From Hypoxylon rubiginosum (taxonomy: Eukaryota > Ascomycota > Sordariomycetes > Xylariales > Hypoxylaceae), in contig CADCXA010000006.1 of NCBI GenBank assembly GCA_902806565.1, positions 1,116,001 to 1,180,000 of the forward strand: a stretch of 64,000 nucleotides of DNA. The letters run 5' to 3'. Below are positions 56,465-64,000 of the stretch, in pieces. Made by a program: the position numbers and the translations under genes. The notes below the pieces were generated by a model. That model searched no databases and was not told the DNA's origin. It was given only the letters and a program-made list of their open reading frames with translations. Numbering within the stretch: the first letter of the stretch is position 1; each line of letters begins with the position of its first letter.

Positions 56465-57867
56465 TTATGGCGGTGCGGCATTGCCTGTCATGTAGGCGCT
56501 GAATGATCTCTGGAGATAGGATATTAGTCGCCAAAACCAGCCATATCGGATGAAAGGAAAGTTAACAAAAAAAGAGAATGCATACCGGATTCCTCGTCTG
56601 CAGGAACACCGTGCCGGGCCCCGTGAACTTGCACACGAGGCCCTCGCCGCTCGCGAACCCGCCCAGCATGCCGCCGCTGGCGACGCGCTCCATGACGTAC
56701 TTGACGTTCCAGGCGACGAGGTGGCCGTTGTCGACGATGTACTTCTCGCCGTCGGCGAGGTCCTTGCGGATGATGGCGCCGAAGCTCGTGATCCAGAGCA
56801 GGCCGACGCCGCTGATCTTGTGCACCCAGAGCCCCTCGCCGCTGAACATGGCCTTGCCGAGCCCCTGCCGCTTGTAGTCGCGCGACACCCCCTGCGTGTT
56901 GGCCACGTACGCGTCCTTGCCCACGCTCCACGACTCGTCCCCCGACAGCCGGATCGTCGTCATGTCCCCCAGCATGCTCGGCGCCAGCAGCAGCTCCCCG
57001 GGGCCCGTGAAGGTCGAGTGCCCGAACTCGCCGCCGCTCGCCATCAGCTTCTTCATGCTGAACTTGTACTCGCCCTTCAGCGTGATGGTCGGGCTCATGG
57101 CGATCAGCACCCCCGGCTTCGCGTTTATGGGGCACCCCATGGCCAGCTGGATCGTGATGATGGTGTTGCAGTCCCGGTGGCTGATGCGGTACGAGCCGCC
57201 GTTGAACGTCCCCACGTCGTCCAGGGTCGCGGCCGCGCCTTGGAATTGCCCGGGCGCGGCGGCTGATGTGGTCCGCGAGTGCGTAGGCCCCGTCCCTAAG
57301 ATGCTCTGTGCCTTCTCGTTCGGGTATCCGTCAGAGGCGCTAGACGCAACATCCCGGTACGCGGGCGCGGTACCGCTCGGTGGTGTGAGGGCACCCTCAT
57401 TTCGAATGGGAAGGGATACTTGTTGCGTCGGCTGCGGAGGCGGAGGTTGGTTTACAGGCGTGTGGGTTTCGACCTTTGGCGGTGGGGATACGGACTGTTG
57501 CGGCGGAGCAGGATAGGACTGCTGTGGAGGTGCTGGATAGGGGTATTGCGGGTATTGAGGAGGTGTGGGATTGCTCTGAGCTTGTGGGGGAGGGTAGCTC
57601 GGCGTCCCTGGCGGTGGCGGGTAGAACTTGGACTGATTTGCGGGAGGCGAGGTCGGGGGTGCTGGGTAGAACTTCTGTGGTGGTGATGTCGCTGCTTTCA
57701 TTAACTCGTTGTTCCTTGCATATAGAATGTAGCTCGAGCATTAATTCTCACCTGTTGGTCCAGCCCCATTAGGAGGCGCTAAACGTTCCTGTCAGTTCAA
57801 ATATCTGGTATTGTAGGTGATGAGATGACAACATACGTGGATAGTAATGTTGAGGTTGACCAGACAT
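56465..57867 (-). CDS. AIM24 family protein (mitochondrial biogenesis AIM24-like)
   Basis: Four exons: 57867-57837, 57778-57752, 57691-56586 and 56509-56465, all in phase, giving 402 residues. The first two exons are tiny (31 and 27 nt) and supply the true start [11 protein letters not shown]. The last supplies the proper C-terminus [14 protein letters not shown], replacing a false ending. Residues 20-110 are Pro/Tyr/Gln-rich ([15 protein letters not shown] type). The AIM24/TIM24-like beta-rich domain follows: [60 protein letters not shown] and [15 protein letters not shown]. In yeast Aim24 acts in the mitochondrial inner membrane, but this proline-rich type lacks a clear presequence and may be cytosolic. 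Strong GC content opens a false 238-codon frame on the other strand. Confidence 0.88.
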
Positions 57868-58735
57868 TGTCAAGAAACGGTTCTTGAATCTCTTGAAATG
57901 TGTAATGGTATACTATAGAAACAGAGCTTCTAAGCTGCTATGTCCGTGTAAGTATCGGTGTCGGTGTCAACGTAAGGTCGCAAATAGAGGTAGTACGGCT
58001 AGAGACTTGGAGTTGGCTGTGAAGGATCGCCAGAGTGGGAATAGCCCCGCATTCATCCCACACTCTTCGATGTATAAGATGGCAAGTGTGAATAATAACA
58101 AGATGGGATTGTCAGACTGTCAAAATTGGCAGCCTTGCGATCACGAAGGTGAAATAGGAGAAGGAAGTTGAAGATGAAGGTGTGCGCGTTCGACTTGTGG
58201 CCGCTTTTTGGGCCGCCATCTTCGTCTTAAGGAGAGACACAGCTCACAGCTGCATCTGGTATGTAACCCCCCTACATAGTACGATGGGACGTCCCGCTCG
58301 ACGGGCAATGGGTCGGGCTGTGCTAAATACAGCACAGACAGGGCTAACGGCAACCAGTTCCTTGGGGTCGGTCAAGATCATCCAATCAGCAGTGTGACTA
58401 GAGAGTTGCACCAGGTCTATCGAGTCTGCAAGTTTGCGAGAAGCACCACAAGGCGCTACGCTGTCTTGGTGGGCGCCAAAACGAGCGCTTAAAGGTAACC
58501 CTGAGCTGTTTCTAGAGATATGGTTGGCTGGTTGAATTGGGGGCCGATTTGATGGGCATCTATAGTGGAGATTGGAGAGCTCATCTTCAAGATGTGTACA
58601 AGTTTCATTATCAAAAGTCTGGGGATACGGATTTCCATTTCCTATCCTTACTATGAGTTACGCATTCATGAAAGTACCTAACCTCTTAACGCTTTACAGG
58701 CTTTTCCTTTTCGGCCTCGAACTAGAAGCCCACTC
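57868..58735. other. Intergenic upstream of AIM24
   Basis: About 870 bp, containing the AIM24 promoter and the 3' end of the oxygenase. No gene seen. Confidence 0.5.
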
Positions 58736-59966
58736 CTACGAAACTGCTATCGGAGCGGCTGGTGCCTCCGCATACTGTCCTCTTCCCCTCATTCGCCTAT
58801 AGTCGTCTTGCACTACCGGCTCGTACTTGACGGGGCGCTTCTCATCTGTGCAAACAGATAAACACTCAATGATCGCCTTCGGATCGGGCGAGACGAAATA
58901 CGGGATCGAATATCTCGGCCTAGTCATCAGCCTTCCGTCAATTTGCCGCTTGTTCTCAACCGGCGGTAGCGTGACACGGTGAAGGGTCGACTTCAAGAAA
59001 TCTTCGAGCTTCCGGTCAGTGATTTCCTAGTGACATTGGAGGACAGACGCCTATTTATATACGTACCATTGCTCCATCTCATCAGTAAGTCGCCAACATT
59101 CATCACCATTGCGTTCTTCATCGGTGTGGCATCGACAAAGTGGCCTGGCTTGTTGGGATGCTCGACCTGCAACCCGCCGCAGCCATCCTGAAATAGCATT
59201 GTGATCGTACCCCAATCTGAATGGGCCGGCATTCGAGCAACGGTATTGCTAGAAAGCTTCTCCGCTTCGACCGGCGGGTAGTGAAGCAGTCGCAATTGAT
59301 TGTTCTCGCCGCTATGGAAACGTAGGAAGAAGTCTTCGTCCTCGAGGCCGACACCAATTGCTAGGGCGCGCAGCAATTCTTTGGCTGCTTCGAAGCATTT
59401 CCAGTAGAACTGCACCGTGAACTCCCGGAAGCCAGGGAGGACGTCTTCGGGCAGCCAAACATTTGGCTGCGTTTCAGATTCCTCACTGCCGATCTCGTAG
59501 CTCTCCTATTCGACGATAAGTGACAGTCACCAGAAGTCGCGGGACGAGAGAACAGACCTTAACGTCAGCAATTTTTCGGTTGTCGACCTCTTTCGCCTCG
59601 TCGCCATCCTTGATAATGTCCTGCGATACTTTCTCCAACCCCGGCCACGAGTATCCGCGATGGACAGTGTGACCTAAAGAAGATTGTTATACATTTCTCA
59701 GGTTTCAACCTTATGAACCAGTACCTACCTGGCGGATGAGGTGCTAGCATCTTCTTCTCCTCGGGAAGGTCGAATAACCTCTCAGACCAGCCAAATGCTT
59801 CGTCGAGTGCGTCATTAGACACACCATGGTTGACGATATACACAAATCCAACTTGGCGGCATGCCTCAGTTAGCTTCTGAGCCAGACGTTTCTTATCGTC
59901 ATTCGAGCCCTTCGACCATACACTGAAGTCCACCACTGGAATTTCACCTTGCTCAGGGGCCATCAT
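58736..59966 (-). CDS. 2-oxoglutarate/Fe(II)-dependent oxygenase (isopenicillin-N-synthase-like)
   Basis: Exons 59966-59729, 59673-59558, 59505-59067 and 59001-58736 join in phase to 352 residues. Exon 2 uses a weak GTCTGT donor. The start is MMAPEQGEIPVVDFSVW; the second ATG (59963) is equally good. The N-terminal DIOX_N part is clear (IPVVDFSVW, ACRQVGFVYIVNHGVS, RLFDLPEEKKM). The catalytic part has HSDWGTITMLFQD (the HxD of the iron triad), STLHRVTLPP (the second His) and RPRYSIPYF (the RxS that binds 2-oxoglutarate). All key residues are present, so it should be active. The family hydroxylates or closes rings in small molecules, or modifies gibberellin- or flavonoid-like compounds; substrate not predictable. 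No backbone enzyme of a metabolite cluster is nearby. Confidence 0.92.
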
Positions 59967-60757
59967 AAATATATCTACGATACCTCTGCCTAGGAGGTAA
60001 CTATCTATTTCAAATGAACTGTTTTTTGAGATGATGTTTGCCACCAGTCGCGGTGCGTTTGGTGATAGCTGGAAGGTCTGCCAGATGATGCGGGGTTGAT
60101 TTTCGCGTCCTGCTTTGCCCGGTCTACTTGGTCTACCTAATGGATATCGTGCTAGCTCCTAAAGTTCTCTCCAGGGCTTGTATATCTCTTGGACCTCATT
60201 AGCGCTGCTGCTTTAAGCCAACTGGAGTTCGAATTGTTATCAAAAGTACTACATACCCCCTAGACCACCGGCCGTCACGAAAGTCAGAACTCCGTTTTCG
60301 GATTTCATTCAGTCACATTTGCACAGGTCACAACAGGAAATAATAGGGAGGTACCTCTACATAGCGCAATGATAGTGACCTATTCTAATCTCTCTCATGT
60401 ATAGTACCTATTATGTTCTTCCATCGTGTATGAATTCCGCTCGGTGGAGGAATACTTTATGAACAGCTCACGCTGCCTTGAATTGACTCCGTGGAGCCAC
60501 TCGTAGCTCGGGCAGCAGAGCGTAGAGTTCTGCCATATCACTACTTGCTACTCTTCCCAGTACTCGGCCTCAAGAGCAAAGGTGCTCCAGAATGGTGACC
60601 TTGCCCCATTGGCGAGGGGACCGCTTGCGCATAAGACGACCCGTTACCATGCTCCTATTCGGAATGACTCGTCGTCAACTGACTATAGGCTGGTTCTAGG
60701 GATCGTATAGCTTCGATACCTCCAAGGAGAAAAGGATATTATTAATGTCCTTATTCC
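59967..60757. other. Intergenic between oxygenase and SGNH hydrolase genes
   Basis: About 790 bp. Promoter of the oxygenase and 3' end of the hydrolase gene. No gene seen. Confidence 0.5.
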
Positions 60758-61969
60758 TCAGCTAGTAGAACCGTCCCTCTCGGCATCTCCGTCTGGTGGG
60801 ATACCGTTGTCGACAGGTTGATGAAGGAACCCCTTACCACCGGCGCTCTGAATGGCCCGGACGAATATGGAACCCATCATCTCATACCCGGCGACCGTTG
60901 GATGTGAACCGTCAGGCCCAATGTCCTCAACCGTCGGAACGTCAGTCCCGCCCTCGCTGGGGTGCATCTCGGCCAGGACGACGGGCTTGCCATCCGCTTC
61001 GTAGTTCTTCATGATATCCCGGTACTGCCGATTCATATCCAAGACCTCGGTCTCGAGATCGCCGACCTTGTTGGTAAGCATCGTGCTGAGGACGACCGTC
61101 GACTGATTCGAAGCTGTCAATAGGTAGTCGATCATGGCCTCCATTTGCTCTCCGACAAGGTCCACGTCTGTGTTCTGCAGAAGGTTGTTGGTCCCTAGAT
61201 TGATGACGAACACATTCGGCAGCGTTTGAGGCACAATCTTCTTGGCGTACTCGTGCATCTCCTTGATCTTCTTGCCTCCGTACGCCTCGACGTCATTGTC
61301 GATGAAATCGCCGAGCCTAACCGAGCCCACCATGTTCACGGCAAACCCTAACCCGACTAATTCGTCACGCATGGGCTTGCGAAAGCCTAAGTAGCCAGGG
61401 GACGTCTCGCCCTTGACGATGGAGGCACCGAGAGCCATGATCCGAAGAGGGACATCATTTGAACTCGTAGCGGATGTCACGACCGTTGGCGTAGCAGATT
61501 CGGTCACCGACGAAGACGTCAATGTAGAAGATACTGTAGTAGACGCTGGCGTAGTTGTTGAAGGTGTTGAAGATGTTGTTGACGATGTTGAAGCAAGAAT
61601 GCCGATTGGTGTTGCTTCTACGCTTGCCGTCTGTAGAAGGGTTGAAGTCGACACGGGCGACGAGACGGCGGCCTGCTCCCCAGATTTGGACCCATTAGAG
61701 GAACCACCTGTGTGAAACGTGCCTGTGGCCGCGAGAGCTAATCAACGAAGCTCAAGGTTAGTTATATGTAGTCCGACCAGTCTCAAGGACCTCGCCTAGT
61801 TTGGGACAAAGCGAACTGAGAGAAACTCACCAATAACCACAATTACTGCGATTAGGACACAGCCTGATGTGATGAAGGCCGCAATCGCTCTCTTGGTACG
61901 TAGAAAGGCCAAGCGTGCTGTCCATGATGACGCTGGCTCTGAGCCTTTCTCCAGGTTAGTCCACTGCAT
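60758..61969 (-). CDS. Membrane-anchored SGNH/GDSL hydrolase
   Basis: Exons 61969-61831 and 61737-60758 join in phase (GTGAGT to TTAG), giving 372 residues. Exon 1 encodes a cytosolic start (MQWTNLEKGSEPASSW) and one membrane helix (residues about 31-49, ending IAVIVVIA). This is a type II signal anchor, so the catalytic part faces outside or the lumen. A Ser/Thr-rich stalk follows (about 60-140; many TSST repeats, likely O-glycosylated). SGNH blocks are IMALGASIVKGE (Ser), NLGTNNLL (block III Asn) and DGSHPTVAGYEMM (Asp-x-x-His). These enzymes remove acetyl or other acyl groups from cell-wall or plant polysaccharides. Confidence 0.9.
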
Positions 61970-62757
61970 CACTCTCGCTCAACGCTTGTCACTCGCACTA
62001 AACGTCTAGAGAGAGCGAAGAGAGAGACGGATCCAATTCTTTTTTCCCTCCAGAGGCGGCGCGGGCCTCGAGAGGTTATTTCAACCGCTCACATGCCTGG
62101 ATAGCTGAATCGATGATGAACACAGGGGAAGAAAAGAAATTTGCCAAGCCCCTTAGCTCAGGATTTGTCTGGCTCACGGCTGAATCCAGACTCTTTGATT
62201 TGACCGTGCAGCATGCGCCAACGCTGTAAGACGTCAAGACCTCGCTAAGCGATGCTTTATTTGCTTTGTTCAGCTGGTCCGGATACCGGCACAAGATTCA
62301 TCGTAGAGATTGGGTGCAAACAACTAAGACTCCTGATTGTCCAATTTCGCCAATAAACCCAGATTATGCCCATACGTCCGTAATTATCAACAAGTCCGAT
62401 CCTTCGGCAGGCCTGCGTAAGGTAATACATGCACGAAATTGAAAGAGTTTCCTTGTCTGTACACTTGGTTTGTGTAGAGATGATTGAGAAGTTTGTCAAT
62501 TGCGGCGCATGCACATCATCAAATAGCCCGGTCATTAATGACTCTGAAACATCAATGTTGGAGATTATAAGACACCAAATATACTGGCGAAAACAGCTCC
62601 TTTTTTTTTCTTGTCTTGTTTTAAACAGCTAGATAGACTCCTCCCCCCCTCCCTTCCCTTAACTCCATATAGCATGAGTAAAACTCACTTTGGAAAGGAC
62701 ATAATAGAACTACCGTCATCAAGCGTCAAAGCCCCCCTGCCTGCTTGTCAAGACGGA
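61970..62757. other. Intergenic upstream of the SGNH hydrolase
   Basis: About 790 bp with the hydrolase promoter. No supportable gene. Confidence 0.5.
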
Positions 62758-63222
62758 TCAGTATCGCGGAACATAACGCACCTGCTGGATCGACTCATCC
62801 CTAACTTCGTCGACGAAGCGGATCTTGCGGTTTGCCATCTCCTCGGACTCCCGGTCCTCGAGGAGCTGCCCGACGTGCACGGCTCGGAGGGCGTCGACCA
62901 GGTGCTCGCCCTTGTCGACCTCGAAGACCTTGCCGCAGCGCTTGGGACTGGGCTCCACCCTCGACGCCGTCTTCTCGTAGACGAACTTCTCGTACGCCTC
63001 CGTCTTGGAGTACGAGCGCCGCAGGATACAATGGCAGGCGATCTGCAGGTCCCTACACTCGCCAATCATCTCGCGGCATTTGGCGTCGACTGCGAGCTCT
63101 GCGGCCGCATCAGCCAACTCGAGAGCGTCAGCGTACTCGGCGCGCGTGGGACTCGGAGCCTCGATGATTTCCTTGGCCTTGACGAGGAGCGCATTGATCT
63201 GGGACAGGGCTGATTCGGACAT
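62758..63222 (-). CDS. Small unidentified helical protein (154 aa)
   Basis: Single frame from ATG 63222 (MSESALSQINALLVKAKEII). It is helical and charged, with ADALELADAAAELAVDAKCR and EMIGECRDLQIACHCILRRS near the middle (a Cys-containing segment). The 3' half is GC-rich. The final codons might be read through a donor (CAG then GTGCGT near 62790), so the true C-terminus is uncertain; a 41-nt intron would give a different short tail. I recognise no family. It has no signal peptide. Confidence 0.6.
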   Translation of the reverse strand: MSESALSQINALLVKAKEIIEAPSPTRAEYADALELADAAAELAVDAKCREMIGECRDLQIACHCILRRSYSKTEAYEKFVYEKTASRVEPSPKRCGKVFEVDKGEHLVDALRAVHVGQLLEDRESEEMANRKIRFVDEVRDESIQQVRYVPRY

Positions 63223-63277
63223 GATGTTCTTGCTGTGCTGTGTGACGATTGTTATATATATTCCTTACCTACTTTAC

Positions 63278-63511
63278 CTATGTCCCAGTTCGTGAGTGTC
63301 TATGTAGCTGTTCTGAGGGACACGATAAATTGAATTGTCTCGACACTGGTATATATGTCCTCATGTCTTTCTCAATCGCCGTTGTCTCTCTGCGCTCAAC
63401 ATTGAATGATCCCCCCTTAAAGAGAAATTCAATCGCATTGTCCGAAGGAAGAAACAAAGTCAAAGCTACAACAAAGGCACTCAAAACTCTTGACATTCTT
63501 TGCTTCGCCAT
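63278..63511 (-). CDS. Possible small secreted protein (77 aa)
   Basis: Open frame starting MAKQRMSRVLSAFVVALTLF, which has a basic start, a hydrophobic core and small residues, as in a signal peptide (cut near SDNA). The rest is polar with one Cys. It has no homologue I recognise, and an overlapping longer frame lies in the same region. It may be chance. Confidence 0.25.
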   Translation of the reverse strand: MAKQRMSRVLSAFVVALTLFLPSDNAIEFLFKGGSFNVERRETTAIEKDMRTYIPVSRQFNLSCPSEQLHRHSRTGT

Positions 63512-63675
63512 AGTAGTGGTCTAGGTGTAAATCGATAATAAGGGAGTGTACCTGGGTAACTAGGGCTTGTCCCATGCAATTTATTAGACAATGCGACCTT
63601 TCTTCTCTCCCTCGAAGTGCATCTCCCTCCTCTTTCCACAAGCGCAAACTACTACTCACTTCCTTGTGAGCTCTT

Positions 63676-64000
63676 TTATCGGATAGTATTATGTGCAAGA
63701 TAATCCTTTAAATCCACCGTCGGTGATTTATACGGCTTCAGCGACTTGCGAGTTTGCATGAATTTGTCCACGATGTGTGCCACGAGGAGAAGACCCTCAT
63801 CGTCAAATCTTCTGGCGTAAAGGTAAAGAGAGAAGCTAATAATTGATCAGTGCCTTATTAATTGATACATCATAAGCTGGTCCTCTTACGGAATGCCAGG
63901 CGCGACAGTAACGAGCGTACCTGTCTTGTCGTGTTCTATTGGCGTGCCCTCCGGATAAACCCCTATAGGAACACTGATAACAGGACTTCCACCCATAGCT
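63676..64000 (-). CDS. Amidase-signature enzyme, C-terminal part, runs off the right edge
   Basis: Two exons are visible on the minus strand: from beyond 64000 to 63890, and 63835-63676, joined in phase by a GTAAGA to TTAG intron. The translation has GGSPVISVPIGVYPEG, VTVAPGIPFSLYLYARRF and DDEGLLLVAHIVDKFMQTR, then stops at 63676. The SVPxG strand, the G(I/L)Pxxxxxx(A/G)xxF turn and the final LLxxA helix are the usual C-terminus of amidase-signature proteins. The catalytic Ser-Ser-Lys part lies to the right of the window. These enzymes hydrolyse amides (acetamidase-, fatty-acid-amide- or GatA-like). The subfamily cannot be told. Confidence 0.8.

Noticed and set aside
56550..57516. Plus-strand frames of 238 and 206 codons opposite AIM24
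   Set aside because: Shadow of the GC-rich AIM24 coding region.
62832..63167. Plus-strand 111-codon frame and 200-codon frame from 62611 opposite the small helical protein
   Set aside because: Arg/Pro-rich or acidic mirror of a GC-rich coding region; the minus frame has the better start and composition. Not fully excluded.

Overview
This window is nuclear DNA of a filamentous ascomycete (Pezizomycotina, most likely a Sordariomycete or close relative). The evidence is short spliceosomal introns of about 50-100 nt with GTRNGT donors and CTRAC-like branch sites, and typical families: KEX1 carboxypeptidase, an RTA1-like membrane protein, a fungal Mediator subunit 1, a Boi/Pob1-type SH3-SAM-PH protein, a HET-domain relic, a 2EXR protein and AIM24. 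Genes are spliced and independent, not in operons. All exon coordinates come from reading frame, splice motifs and protein similarity from memory; nothing was aligned or run.

Left part (1-25.2 kb) is gene-poor. It holds the 5' part of a ferric reductase running off the left edge (minus), a broken HET-domain gene (plus, about 5.5-6.5 kb), a 741-residue low-complexity protein built from tandem repeats (minus, 6.7-9.0 kb), an RTA1-like seven-helix protein (minus, 11.8-13.0 kb), a three-exon lipase (plus, 14.4-15.6 kb) and a small unidentified gene (plus, 22.8-23.4 kb). Between them lie long stretches without a supportable gene, including about 7.2 kb at 15.6-22.8 kb. A perfect 30-bp inverted repeat with a 6-nt loop sits just 3' of the RTA1 gene.

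Middle part (25.2-44.5 kb) is mostly housekeeping: KEX1 (plus), an SP-RING SUMO-ligase-like protein with a C-terminal SUMO-interacting motif (minus), the Boi/Pob1-like polarity scaffold (plus), a second repeat-rich protein with an F-box-like motif and ankyrin-like region (minus), and MED1 (minus).

Right part (45.8-64 kb) has a metallophosphoesterase (minus), then a small group of two nucleotidyltransferase-fold-like genes pointing outward around a 2EXR gene (47.1-50.1 kb), a decayed gene (51.3-51.8 kb), an unidentified 613-residue coiled-coil protein, AIM24, a 2-oxoglutarate/Fe(II) oxygenase, a membrane-anchored SGNH hydrolase, a small unidentified protein and the C-terminal part of an amidase running off the right edge (all minus).

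No complete transposon, CRISPR array, rRNA or convincing tRNA was seen. The best candidates for something unusual are the perfect hairpin at 11623-11688, the NTase/2EXR/NTase-like group, the two repeat-built proteins, the cysteine-rich insertion in the SP-RING, the GC-rich palindrome at 45122-45210 and the dispersed TAGGTACCTA palindromes.
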